Below, in pieces: positions 1 through 11,836 of a stretch of DNA of 64,000 nt. The stretch covers positions 147,006,578 through 147,070,577 of the forward strand of contig CM036617.1 in the NCBI GenBank assembly GCA_020746105.1, in the 5' to 3' direction. How positions within the stretch are numbered: the first letter of the stretch is position 1; every line of letters begins with the position of its first letter. Made by a program: the position numbers and the translations under genes. The notes under the pieces were generated by a model, which was not told where the DNA came from, did no database searches, and saw nothing but the letters and a program-made list of their open reading frames with translations. Source of the stretch: Trogon surrucura (Eukaryota; Chordata; Aves; Trogoniformes; Trogonidae).

Positions 1-1394
1 AAATGGAGTCAATGGTGCTTCTTTGCACCAACTGAAGGCCACACCTGAATATCTGTGTGTTAGTTTGGTTTTGTTTCCAGATACTATATACATTTCTATG
101 GATGGCTGCATATAGCCTGTTCTTTTCAGGCTCGTCTAAAAAAGCAGACTTTGTTCATGATTTAGATTTCTAAACACAGAAATAAGCTTTCACCTGGAGC
201 ATTTTTCTACTTTCGATCTTAACACTCTACCTTTGTTTAATCTATCCAAATGTTTTATCATTGCATTCTTAAATAATCCTGCGTGGAATAGCCACTCTCC
301 ATCAAGAATTCAAAAAAGCAGGAACAGCATCGCTGTGCTGTATATCGGGTGCCAGAGTCAGAACCACAACTCTGCATCTGCTCAGCCTGGTATGATTAAC
401 ACCAGCTTCCCATTTTACACAGAAACATAAACTCTTCCAAGCAAGTGCTTCTACCATCCATCCAGCTCCTCAGATGGATGAAATAACTCAGGAAGAGTTA
501 GCTTCCCACAATCACAGAGGTCTAGCTGATATTGCAGGAGCACAGCACCAATTGAACTAAACGAGATTTCTGTATATTCATCAACTGAAGGTTTGGGATC
601 TTAAATATTAACCTTTCTCCATAACAATCCTACTCAGCGTACTGCGCCATAGGTAGCCAAAATGCTGAGCCTGATCCCATAATATGAATCCAGTCATCCT
701 TATAGGTTTTTTTTTTCCAAGCTAACAGAACTATTTGTGCAAATCAATGTTGCAAGTTTAGGCGCTCGGTGCATTTTCTATTCCAGCATCCCGAGTGTCT
801 GGCATAGGTTGAGTTATCCAGCACAAATCTGAGATCATCTACACTGTTCCCCTGCAAGAGCACCTGTGCCTTCATGGCTCTGAACCGCTCCGACAACACA
901 CATTTACAAAGAGGTTTTGAAACATGACTCAAACATCCTTCAGTATGAGCAAAATCTGGTGTGTGACACAACTGGCTTGCCTTTATTTTGTTGTCATTAT
1001 TACCACTCCCAGGCTTTGGAGAGCTTTCTGTGTCTCAACACCTTTCTTTAGCATCTCTGCTAGCCTTTAAGTTTCCTGCATTTTCTACCTTTGAACCACC
1101 ATCAGACAGCAAAAAAACCTACATAAACAAATGAGTTCACACAGGATACCAGAAAATCTATGCAGCTAACTTAAGTTTAATGTTCTTCAACTCTTTTCCT
1201 CCTTCCTCTACCCTTGCCCGTGCCCCCCTCCAGGGGAGGTGGAAGGAATGGTTTAAATCAATAACCAAAGGCTTCAATTTTACAAACCTCTGAGCCATTA
1301 GAGCTCCGAGTCTTCAGTGCACCCATCATAACCTCCCCCACCCCTGCATGCACACGTACACACACGCACATAACACATATATAAAAGAAATACT
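1..1394. other. unique noncoding DNA, nothing recognised
   Basis: No recognisable exon, RNA gene or transposon is visible here on either strand. The open frames are short (up to about 75 codons) and have no domain-like composition. A CA-rich stretch closes the block at about 1346-1383. Ancient, diverged repeats could be present below what can be recognised by eye. Confidence 0.5.
1346..1383. repeat. CA-rich imperfect microsatellite
   Basis: The sequence alternates CA, with CG and TA interruptions, and runs into a short ATATAT segment. It is a low-complexity tract with no gene content, and it borders the TAAT-rich block that begins just downstream. Confidence 0.6.
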
Positions 1395-1830
1395 CCCAGC
1401 CTGGCATTAACAATGTTCATTCAGCGCTCTTTACTTAAAGGAAGAAAACAATTAAGTGAAACCTTGAAGTAATCTCATTCTGCCTATTTAGCCTCTTCAT
1501 CCCTCAATGTGTGGTTAGTAAGTGTTGCAATCAGGGGCTAAGGCCTGCTATCATTCGGCCTTAATTAAAAAAGACACAAGCAGTGGAGCTGTGAATTAGA
1601 AATGTAACAACGCACTACCCCTGATTAATTCGAGGCTCATGTTGGATTAATAACTCAAAACAAAGAACAAAAGGAAATTGTTATGCGAATTGCAGTCCTC
1701 CCAGGCCAGACAAAGGTCAAATCACAGGATTTCAATTTCATCCGGAGTCGCTTAATCAACTCCCTCGGAAGGAAGACCATATGCAGTCCTGAAAGCTACC
1801 CATTGTAGTCGTGTTGTCACTGGACCTGAG
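1395..1830. promoter_or_regulatory. candidate cis-regulatory block (homeodomain/nuclear-receptor motifs)
   Basis: This is a low-repeat block of about 430 bases with closely packed motif matches. It contains TTAATTAA near 1561, TGATTAAT at 1622-1629 (the PBX-HOX type), GATTAATAA near 1646, an octamer-like TTATGCGAAT at 1681-1690, and AAAGGTCA at 1712-1719, which is the orphan nuclear receptor (NBRE) monomer site. No open frame of note crosses it. Such composition is common in conserved developmental enhancers, but TAAT motifs are also frequent by chance in AT-rich DNA. The call is inference, and cross-species conservation would decide it. Confidence 0.3.
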
Positions 1831-1882
1831 AGACGGCACAGAGATAATCCCAAGTATTCCCCATCTTTTCTCCTTCTTGGCT

Positions 1883-1943
1883 GTTTCTTTTCTTTCTTTT
1901 TTTTTCTTTATCAAATCCTTTTATTTTTCCTTTTTTTTTTTTT
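1883..1943. repeat. T-rich low-complexity tract
   Basis: Runs of T broken by C and a few other bases, ending in 13 consecutive T. It lies immediately after the TAAT-rich block. There is no adjacent retrotransposon body whose A-tail it could be. Confidence 0.7.
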
Positions 1944-4900
1944 AAAATAAATATGATAAAACCCTTTCGTTAGGACTAATAATTAAGGAATAAGGACTCT
2001 ATCTGTCAGAAAGCAGCTTTTGTGGCTGCTGTCCCATGAAAGCACCCTGGTTTTCACTGCCCTTGCAGCACCGGAGGCTGCTCCTCATTCTGAGGGGGGT
2101 CCTCTCCAACAGCAGAAACCACGTAGTGCTGTGCTTCTGCACTGTGCAGTCACTTACAACAGCACTGGGGAGGTGGTGCTGTAGAATAGGATGCCTTGCA
2201 CACATTCAATGCACTACCTACATCTCAGTACAGAGATCTTGTGGGTATGTTAGCTGAGGAAGAAGGATATTACTTCCCTGAAGACCTACCGCTGACTGAA
2301 ATTAATCAACAGAGAATAGAATCTCCTATTTTCTTGCTGTTCACCCCCAATGAAATCACAATGGAGCAAAGCAACCCTAAATTTTCATGATCTAAAATAC
2401 ATTGTTCCTCCAGCGAGCAGACACAGAGCATGTGCCCTGCTCCCATCAAACATGACTTCTCAAGTAACTCACATGGCAGGGCATTTTACACGAACTGGAC
2501 AGTTCATCCTATATAACCAAAAAAAAAAAAAGAGGAAAGCCCAGGTCTGCCTAGGAAACTGGCACCTCATGCTCAAGAACAAGTATAAAAGCCTACAGAA
2601 ACTGAAAAGGAGTGAGGAAGAAGCTTCAGGGTGAAGACCCACAACAAGGAGTTTACTCCTGCCCTCACTGCCTTCCTGAAGAGCTCTGCCCATCAGCTCG
2701 GTAACATCAGTTTGCCATGCAGCTGTCTGCAGCTGGCCCAGCCTGGAGAATGCAGGTAGTGTCACTCTCAGCCAGATCCTTAGTAATTACACAAAACATT
2801 TCAAAAGGCATGCTGAAATTTCCCATTTGCTTTTTTTTTTTTTTTTCTAAAAAATATTTATTCTGTAATAGCAATGCACTTGAGGACCAACTAGCTGCAG
2901 GAAGGGGCCAAGAGCCAACAATGGCTCCCACCTTGATGCAGACCTCTTGCTTAACTCAAAGAAATTTCTCCTGATCTACAAAGATTTAAGAAATGCATTC
3001 ATTACACTAGGACTGCTGACAAATATGTCACAGTGCTCTCACTTGATATTGCCAAAAGAGATACCTTATAGTCCAAAAAAAACTACCAAAAAAACTGGTA
3101 CTGGTAACTGCTACTGCATCAGTAGTTTCAAAATCTGAAAGCACCAATGCATAAGGGTTAGGATTCACACATCAAAAGACCTTGGGAAATACAGATGCAG
3201 ATTCTGTAGCAGCCTCTTACCTGTGTTAGGCGCTGGACTAAAGCTGCAGGTCACTCAGTGAACTTGAAAGAAGATCCTGTTTTCGCTTTCAGCTTGGGAT
3301 CATCTCCACTCAATTCTGTCACAAACTACACTTGGTCCTCTTTCCAAGGGGCTGCTGAGGCAACTGCTGTCTCTGAATTAGCTGTTGAAGGGGAAGAAGT
3401 GGTTTGTGAATTGCCCCATTCTGAAGCACTTTCCCACTCAGAAATACAAGCCAGCTTTAAATACTAAGCCAGTAAATGACTATTCAGCTTCTCTGATGCT
3501 TTCCTTTAAAGTATCTGTTCACGTTTGCTTTACATATTGATTTCTTAGCATGCAACTAAAAATCAAGATGAAATGCCTACTGTGCCCTGGAAAACGAGTC
3601 ACATACTCAGAAACCCTTTTGCCTATGTTACACCAAGTCATTAGATCCAAATTATATGGGATGCAAATTTTGTTAGAAGCAAATCTTTCAAACATTCTAC
3701 GAGCTCCAAAATGTAAGCATCATTTTTGAAATCTGTTACTATTCGCTCAGCAACAAATTATGTGCATTACCCAGTTATTGTAGCTACTTCCACTCTTCCA
3801 TGCAAAAGTGCGATTAAGCTTTAAATGTGCAGCTCCAAAACTTTAACTCACTTCCTAGCCTATAAAAGAATACAACCTGTGCCTGCATCCCAGTAAGAAG
3901 GAATGGGAGGACAAGCTTGTGCTTTTCCATTATTCCTAGTATAGGTGCTGCGGAGAAGTTTCCTTGTCCCAAAGAGACATCATCCTCTTGGAAAAAATCT
4001 CCTGGCTTCGTAATTTCTGAACCTGAAGTTATTATTATTTTGTGATATGAAACAATAATTCATTGCATATAGATAAATGACAGTAACCTTTGAGCCCAGT
4101 CAAGGAGTTTACAGGTCTCTATCATAAAAATCTTCACTGGGAAGCACTCTGCAGCACCTTTTTGGAAAATAACTGTCTCGGGCTGGTATCCATTCATGTT
4201 ATTCCTTTAAGGGATTGCTTCCATAAAATCCAAATGGACTGCCCTCAGACTGCACACCAGCATCACGTAATGCTGCTTTACATGAAGCTTTAACTTCTTG
4301 CACCAGCTGAATATAGAAGAATTTCAGCTTTCATCTTTAAAGCTAGTTAAGTTTACAGCCTTCATTTTAACAGGGGAAACACTGACCACAGATTGCCAAT
4401 ATATTCTAATTACTTAAGAACAAATATTGGATTTTCTCCAACGGTTAGCACACACAGGAATTTTAAGGCCTGATTTCATGGACCCCAGCCCCACGAAACG
4501 TTACTCCTCTCCATACAGGACATGCACCTCTCCCTCAGAGAATGGCGTGCAAATAAACAGAAAGACAAAAATTCGTGTCAAGAAAAAATAGCTCCTGCTA
4601 TTGTAATACAAAAAAGACACCTAAGGCCGGTCTCTTCTGCTTTCTAGAGGAGGCAGGGACAAGTAGGTACTGGGACATTTGCTCCACTTCCCAACACAAA
4701 TGCTAGCAGCTCAGATGAAAACCAGCTGCAAATCTGCTGAGGATGACGAGAAGAACAACTTCTCTAGGTGGCTGCAAACCCAACCAGCACATGCATTCTA
4801 TGTCTTGAAATCAGACTTTGCCCATCTTCATAGCTCCTGCATACACTGCAGAGAAAAACAACTTCCAGCACAACCACCTCCCTCCCTGGCGCAGCTCTGG

Positions 4901-7900
4901 GGAGGCAGGTGGGAAGAGAAGACAAGCCCCAGCCCCGCTACAGCTGGGGACCACCAGACTGCCCTGGATTTCTGTGCAATCCCTTAAAATCGAAAGTGGC
5001 TTAAAGCCCATCTCATTCCCCTTGCTCCTCTCGGGGATCTCCAAAGACAGAAAGGGCCTATGGAGTCTTAGAAAATCCAAAGCGTGAACAGCAGGCAAGC
5101 ACTTAAAGCTGCCCTCAACGTGACTTGTTATCTTCTTTTTGGTAATCATGTCAAAGCTGTGTACCTGTTTCTTTAAGCAAATAAACCAACATTTTTTTCT
5201 GATTTTACTTGACATTTTTCCAATCCTCTCCCTTCACTTAGAAGCTGCCTCTTTCTCTTCCCTTGCACTCAAACAAGCTGCCAGTGAGAGATACTCCTCC
5301 TCTGCGGCTCCTACCAAGTGTGCAATAGCTTTCATGTATCTCTGCCCCACAGACCCTTCATCTCTTTTCAAATCACAGATAAGAAACAACATTTTCTTAT
5401 CTTGCTAAGAACTGGGAACACTTTCCACTTCTATCACAATATTGCCCACTCCTATAAAGCAGTCCACTCTACACACACCAAAAAAAAAAAGGATAAATAT
5501 GGTGGTTTTCTGTCAGATTCCAAGCAACAACCAGGACTACAGTTTTCCACTGGGTAGTTTTCTAAACTGTACTGTAAGCAAGCAGCTGTGTCAAAAGATT
5601 AAATATGATGGGGTGTGCAGAGGAAACCAGTTATGTCAAGCCCATTTGTCTCTCTCCAAAAAACCCAACGCAACCAACCAAAGATAATGTGTGTTCTTCT
5701 ATCTGCCTTACCAAAATGCCACTTCGGTTAGAAAGAGAAAATCAGAACACAGCAAATTAGGTTTTACTTCTGGATAATTTTTTCGAAGTAGTCCAGCACC
5801 TTTGCTTAACCTCAACTTAAAGGCTTGCACACCGTTTCTGAGAGCTGCTTCTCAGAGGTGGAGGCTCCTCAGGACTGGCTGGCGTTAAGCAGGGCAGGAG
5901 ACACTATCCTTATTCCCATAAAGCTGTTTAATATACATAATTAGTCCCGCTGATATCAATAGGAAAACACACACTGTAAAAAGAAGTCATGCAGGAGAAC
6001 ATTTACGTTTTTCCAACAGAAACACATAACAAATATATCCAGTCCAAGCACACCAGAAGTTACTTTCAAAGAGGCCCAAACAGTAACTGCCAACATAACC
6101 GCATGGATTATGTGTTCTTAGTTTATGGAAAAACTGGAGTAATGTCTTGTATCTTCAGTAATATGACTATTGTCTGTTTTTTAATGGAAGAAATAGGTTT
6201 AGTGAGAAGATGTTGTGAGAAAAGTTTTTCCTCCATAAAAAGCCCTAAAATGCAACAAATAAAAAAGAACAGAATGAAAAAAAGCACAGAAACTTAACCT
6301 GTTTCTACCACACCACCACTACCCCCACTGTAGCTCCTGGAGTCTTCTAGCTTCTTGGGAATTACACAGTTTCCTTGACAGATAGAGTTTTCTTCTCAAG
6401 ACATAAAAAATTTTCTCTTCCCCCCCACCCCTATTTTAGACTGCCTTTAAAGGTAACTACAAGGATTGCAAACTATTGTTATAGATCTAGAAACACAGTA
6501 AAGTTTTTTTCTTTTAAGGTCATTAAAAGTAACTTCCTTGTAAAAGAATCTATAATACTTTCACAAGGTGATCATGGATCTTACCTAATTCTTCATTATC
6601 ATGATGAGAAATTACGCAAAAGAGTAAGGTCAAGAGTCTAGCAACGTTACCTAAAAAGAAAGATCCTGGAAGACGGATCCAGAAGCTTGACAGAACTGGA
6701 TCCCATGGAGCCTTATTTCACCTTTGCCTTTTTTTTTTTCCTCCCTCATGAAATCTGTCTTCTCTGCTTTGATACCTTTGATTGAAATGTATTGTGCAAA
6801 TGACTCGCATTTGCTCAGCTCAGAAACATGAGCGCCAACAAATCTCAAAACACACAATTTGGTATGTTTGCTTGCTGACTAAACACTTTTTCTCACATTT
6901 TCCTTTACTTAGAGGGTAAATTGTTAGTTTCAAAGCTGAATGACTGCTTCAATAAGTTGGGTAGCAGACTACTGGTACAGTGCGATAATTAAGGGATCTT
7001 AGTTCTTAAACAATGCTGATAAAACAGAAATCCCTCTCCCTTTTTTCTGGATTACCTTTAGAACTGAAATCAGAGCACACTAAATGAATAATAATTTTCA
7101 CCTTCTGTGAATGATAGAAGATTGAATCAAATTTTAACTAGACTCTATTTGTAAATCCCTCAGGATGACATAATTACTATTCAACACATACCTTAATTAG
7201 CTGTACACATCTATTTCATAGTATTTAACAGGTTTAAACAGCTTTTATTGTCTGTTGAATGGATGTTCTACTCTTATCAAAATGAAAATAATCCCAAATT
7301 TCCTAAACTGGAAGAAATTTGCTCACAGAAGTCATGAAATTACCTAGAAAGTGCTGTCCCTGTCATCAAACAGGTTTATTTTTAGCATTTTAATTTTGTT
7401 TCATATTCAGTAATGGTATAAAGAATTGACAATGCACTGATGTGAATTATTGGTGTTGCTGCTTCTTTCCTTTTAATGAAGAAAGATCATATTTGCACTG
7501 TTCAATGAAAAAAACATTGCTCAAACTTTTGCACAGAATTGGAAATTAATACAAGCCAACTAGGGACACAATTTCTTTTTCTGATTCAGATTACAGTATG
7601 ACCTCACCTCTAGAAAGCACTGTTGTTCTCATTGCCCCATCACGGATCAGAAGCAGGCTGAAAGATGGCAAGCCACACCTTCAGGTGACGCTGAAGAAGT
7701 ACCATTTGAGACCTTGACCCTCATGTTGTGCAAAGGCAGGTACTTGCAAGCATGCAGAGGCTGTTCTTAAAACTAATGGGCTTGCACACTGCAGGTTGCC
7801 TTGGTGAAGGCTGGGTGCCCCCACAAGCCGACTCCGCCGCCGAACTGCAAGGGTACAACCTTCCCTAAAATGCTCTGCTGCTTAATTTTGCTGACAACAA

Positions 7901-8280
7901 AAGCAAACGACGACGACAATGATTATGTGCAGGCACATATGCATGTGGTATGTTTTCATTATTTTGTCAAACTGCCCCAAGTGAGATTAAAACATTTACT
8001 TAAGTACTTATTTTTATATCCTGCGTTGTTTGCTTTCTGTTCTCCTTAAAATTTAACGCAAAAGACGGCTGGCTCTTCAGCGCAGCTCCCTGTTCCCAGG
8101 GCAAAATCTAAATGAAGATGCTCAACGCACGGGGAAACGACAGAGGCTGAGCCCAGGGGAAAGCAGAAGGCAGGACTGGAAGTGCTCTACTCTCCCAGTC
8201 ACCTTGGCTTCACTGGGACCTCTGCAGCCATGGTGAGGGAGCACTGCCAAGATCCAGCACCTAAGAGCATGGGAAAAGGG
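1944..8280. other. unique noncoding DNA with short A/T tracts
   Basis: About 6.3 kb without a supportable gene. Homopolymer runs occur at 2519-2531 (A13) and 2831-2846 (T16). The open frames, up to 134 codons on the minus strand near 4811-5215, show no recognisable domain, biased composition or splice-bounded structure. The part around 7060-7560 is AT-rich, with several TAATTA-type motifs, and resembles unique intergenic sequence. Nothing else could be identified. Confidence 0.5.
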
Positions 8281-8952
8281 CAAGATGGAGAGCAGTGCAG
8301 GGGAAAGGGACCTGGGGGTTCTAGTGGGCAGCAGGATGACCATGAGCCAGCAATGTGCCCTCGTGGCCAAGAAGGCCAATGGCACCCTGGGGTGTATTAG
8401 AAGGGGAGTAGCAAGTAGGTCGAGAGAGGTCCTCCTGCCCCTCTACTCTGCCCTGGTGAGGCCACATCTGGAATGTTGTGTCCAGTTCTGGGCCCCTCAG
8501 TTCAGGAAGGACAGGGAACTGCTTGAGAGAGTCCAGCGCAGAGCCACAAAGATGATGAAGGGAGTCGAACATCTCCCTTATGAGGAAAGGCTGAAGGAGC
8601 TGGGTCTCTTTAGCTTGAAGAAGAGGAGACTGAGGGGTGACCTCATTAATGTTTGGAAATATGTCAAGGGGGAGTGTCAGGAGGACGGAGCCAGGCTCTT
8701 TTCAGTGGGTTCAACCTGGAACATAGGAGGTTGAATAAAAATATTAGAAAAAACTTTTTCATAGTGAGGGTGACGGAGCACTGGAACAGGATGTCCAGAG
8801 AGGTTGTGGAGTCTCCTTCTCTGGAGACATTCAAAACCCGCCTGGACACGTTCCTGTGTAATCTGCTGTAGGGGATCCTACTCTGGCAGGGGGGTTGGAC
8901 TAGATGATCTTTGAGGTCCCTTCCAACCTCTAACACTCTGTGATTCTGTGAT
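8281..8952 (+). mobile_element. CR1 LINE, 5'-truncated, ORF2 C-terminus plus 3' end
   Basis: CR1 is the dominant non-LTR retrotransposon of birds. Its ORF2 encodes an endonuclease and a reverse transcriptase, and most copies are truncated at the 5' end. This copy keeps the last part of ORF2. Frame 8285-8734 carries the typical strings [38 protein letters not shown] and [20 protein letters not shown]. The frame then shifts, and 8653-8871 (a different frame) carries [12 protein letters not shown] followed by [17 protein letters not shown], ending in a stop. About 80 bases of 3' UTR follow and end in two ATTCTGTG-like units. Relative to the usual CR1 layout, a short stretch appears to be missing around 8705-8725, which would explain the frame change. 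The endonuclease and the catalytic RT core are absent, so the copy is dead. Confidence 0.93.
8945..8952 (+). repeat. CR1 3'-terminal octamer repeat
   Basis: The element ends in tandem ATTCTGTG-type units just before 8953. This short repeated terminus is diagnostic of avian CR1. It marks the 3' boundary of the insertion and its orientation. Confidence 0.8.
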
Positions 8953-9639
8953 GAAGCAGGATGAGGCCCGCGGTTCTGGGACAGGAGAAACTAAACGACC
9001 TGAGGAGAAGACCAGTAGCCTGATGGCTATAGTAGGTACTACCCCTCCCCAACCACCCAAAGTCATCAGACCAGGATTTAAAGTGGTAAAATTTGCCACA
9101 AATGGTGATGCTTAAAACAAACAAGATCCTAAAATATACAAATGCTTTCCAATGCATTTGAGATCCTTTTGTTTCATCTTTCCTTCACTTCTTTAGGGTG
9201 CCCCCCCATCAAATTTTCAAGATTTTCTCTAAAATTAATTTAAGTAAAAATTTAATGTTTTCATGTAAGTGGGGGTAGATAGACTCACACATTTGTGTGA
9301 GCTCAGACCAGGGCTTTACAAGACACATTACATATTGTAAGCTTTATGATGAAATTGCAGGCACAGCATTGGGAAACTAATCTGCTCTGTCACTGAAACA
9401 GAATCAAGTAAAACAAAGTAAAAACAAACTTATGCAGTCAGAAAGGTTTCTCATTTCATAGTTGTTCCTTTCAGTATGTATGATGAAACTGTAAATGCCC
9501 AATCATTAAAACTTAAAAAGGATGACTCTTAAATATATCAGTATGACCTCATATCTTTCTTAGTAGATTTAGGGATTGTGAAAGAGAAAAAAAAAAATAA
9601 GGTGGGTGGGTGTGTATTTATGCCAAGAATCTTTATACC
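8953..9639. other. unique noncoding DNA
   Basis: No gene or transposon recognised. The sequence is AT-rich beyond about 9110 and contains a short A-run at about 9585-9596. Minus-strand open frames here are short. Those that overlap the CR1 end are antisense shadows of it. Confidence 0.45.
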
Positions 9640-9744
9640 TTACCAGCACTTTCCTTTGCACCTAAAATTTCTATCTCGCCTTGTTCTTGTCTCAGCTGTA
9701 GCAACACTCGCAACAGGGTCTCAAACCTTTCTGGAAACTTTAAG

Positions 9745-9935
9745 AGGTTAAAGCCACCACCTGCAAATCCCCCGTAAGTATCAGAAACTCCGGGGTAGTC
9801 AGCGCAGGCTGCGAGCAACCGGCTGCCCCCGCTCCCACGGCGCCACCCCGCAAAGTGACGGGGCTGCAATCTCCTGCGCCAGCGACTGGCCACGAGCAGC
9901 CCGCAGGTTCCTCCCGGACAGCACACCGCAGGAAC
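9745..9935. promoter_or_regulatory. small CpG-rich patch in AT-rich surroundings
   Basis: Roughly 16 CpG dinucleotides are visible in about 175 bases, and GC content is clearly above the flanks on both sides. Vertebrate DNA is normally CpG-depleted, so a patch like this suggests germline hypomethylation, as at a CpG island promoter or enhancer, or a recent GC-biased segment. A perfect splice-donor hexamer GTAAGT lies on the plus strand at 9774-9779. A 175-codon minus-strand frame (9633-10160) spans the patch but shows no known domain. The patch could be a promoter or first exon of an unannotated long noncoding RNA. That is inference only. Confidence 0.35.
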
Positions 9936-10571
9936 CTCATTTTGAGGTGACAAAAGGATGGAGCTCATGTTGCTGCGCTGCGTATCTCTCTTCAAGTCAT
10001 TACCCTGGGAAAGAGAAAAGCTATTTGTACTCTCCCCAGTAAACTTGCTCTCCTCGATTTTCCTCACATTACAATGAAACTTTCCCGCCTGTCGTGTCAG
10101 TCGCTTGTTTTGTATTGGAAAAATTGCAAATCGCAGGGAGAAAAACGCTGCGATATACAATTACTGCATAGCATTAGAACAGTGCTGGATACTCTCTAAT
10201 TACATAGAATACTGTTGACATGCATATAAAAAAAAATAAATCATATTGATTACTTCTACATCACACTGGAAAGAGAAGTAGTTTGAGTTCAGTCGGCTAC
10301 CCAGGAAAAACTACAGGAGGCCAAAGAAGGATTTACAATTCTTTTCCGCTTAAACGACATAATCTGTGAGGAAACATACATTTTGATGGAGTACATTATA
10401 GAAGAACATTGTGAGGGTAAAAAAAAAGCAAGATAGGAGATCGAGGGAGCAAAATCACATGATTTAGAGCATTGTAAAAAGAATGGCAGTATCAGCTCAC
10501 GTGGATCACCCTTCTGTTCAGTCCCTAAGTAAATCTTACTGTCTTATAATACTTACGCTATGTTATTTATT

Positions 10572-10595
10572 ATTTGCATCATATATTATTTGCAT
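10572..10595 (+). promoter_or_regulatory. two ATTTGCAT octamers in direct repeat
   Basis: Two perfect POU-domain octamers (ATTTGCAT) occur at 10572-10579 and 10588-10595 in the same orientation, sixteen bases start to start, each preceded by TATT. OCT/POU proteins bind this motif. Two exact copies this close are unusual, but the pair could also be a small local duplication. Confidence 0.4.
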
Positions 10596-11798
10596 TGCAG
10601 TATCCCCAGCAAGGCCTCCAGGAAACCCCATAGGAGTATTTTCATGTTTGGTTGATTAGTTTTGCATCTGCATAAAAATATTTGCCTTTTTGCCTGAAAC
10701 CTTGACTTCAGTGCAGAAAAGCACAAAAGGCAGGAAATAAATCTGATAGTTCTGCTTTCCATCTCTAAGTTAATAAAACATTTAAATAATTATAATAATT
10801 AAAGATAGAGTTAACAATATGAAGAATGTCTTAAAATTACATTTGGCGTGTCAAATTTCTAAAAGCACTTCTGCTAAGGCCCCAAGTAACTGAAAACCTG
10901 TTGAGTGGAGAGCACAGGCACCTGAGCCATCAATAGCCATTTCAAATTTCACTTAATATCTCTGTGGAATATGTCACAATAAAAATCACCTAAGATGATA
11001 CCTGCTGTGCATGGCTGTAATTTCACCATGAAAGCAATAGCACTTACATGTGAATCTCTTTTTGTGGGCAACACTTGGAAAAATAAATAAATGTATATGT
11101 ACCTCCAGAAGAAAGAAAACTTGACAGAAACATCAAGTTTGCAGCGCTGGTTTCTCTAAACATGAATTATTGTAAGTGAAGATATCATCTCTACATAATG
11201 CATGTTGGCACAATCACAGTTCATTCTTGTGTAAATAATTGGGGATAGCATTATACAAATTGCAAATATGGCACTCGATGTTATTAAAGAAAACAACTGA
11301 TGAAATAGCAGCTACAGCAAAATCAGGATGGTAAATAGGTTAATTTTTATCAAACTTTTCCTTGGGCCTTTCCGATCGTTAATAAAGATATTTCATGGAA
11401 GCGATACACTCAGTGACTCTGCCTATGCTATTTGTGTTGATCCAATCAATTTCAACGAGGCTGAAGGAGACTTTACGTTCCTGCTGCAGGAAAGGCAGAT
11501 GCAACTAAGTTAGCTAAGTGATCTGGTTTTATTGTCTCCTTTGAGGGAATCTGAAAGCAGAATTGCTGGACTTTGACTAATTTGAACCTGGAAGAACAAG
11601 ATCACTGGACGGAGAAATCAGTCAAACATGGAAGAAAGAATGGAATAGATTAATCCTTACCAGTCATTTGCTTTTGTGAGCTTGAGCTGACAAGGGATCA
11701 CCCTTTTTCCAAAAAATTAAAAAAGCTTCAAGTGAGAGCTGCCATACAGTGGGGAAAAGTGAACGGCATATTTGGGATCTGGTAGGCAGAACATATCC

Positions 11799-11836
11799 AG
11801 AAAAAAATCTGGTCCTCAGAAAAAAATTTGGTCCTA
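11799..11836 (+). repeat. 19-bp tandem duplication, two units
   Basis: The unit AGAAAAAAATCTGGTCCTC at 11799-11817 is followed at once by a second copy at 11818-11836 with two base differences. It has no known function and is probably a local slippage or duplication event. Confidence 0.75.

Noticed and set aside
8321-8936. Minus-strand frames of 83-90 codons across the CR1 copy
   Set aside because: Antisense shadows of CR1 ORF2, which is clearly on the plus strand.
9633-10160. 175-codon minus-strand open frame, the longest in the window
   Set aside because: No recognisable domain. The GC-rich middle explains the openness. Composition changes abruptly along the frame, and there is no homologous family that I can name. 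Kept only as part of the CpG patch.
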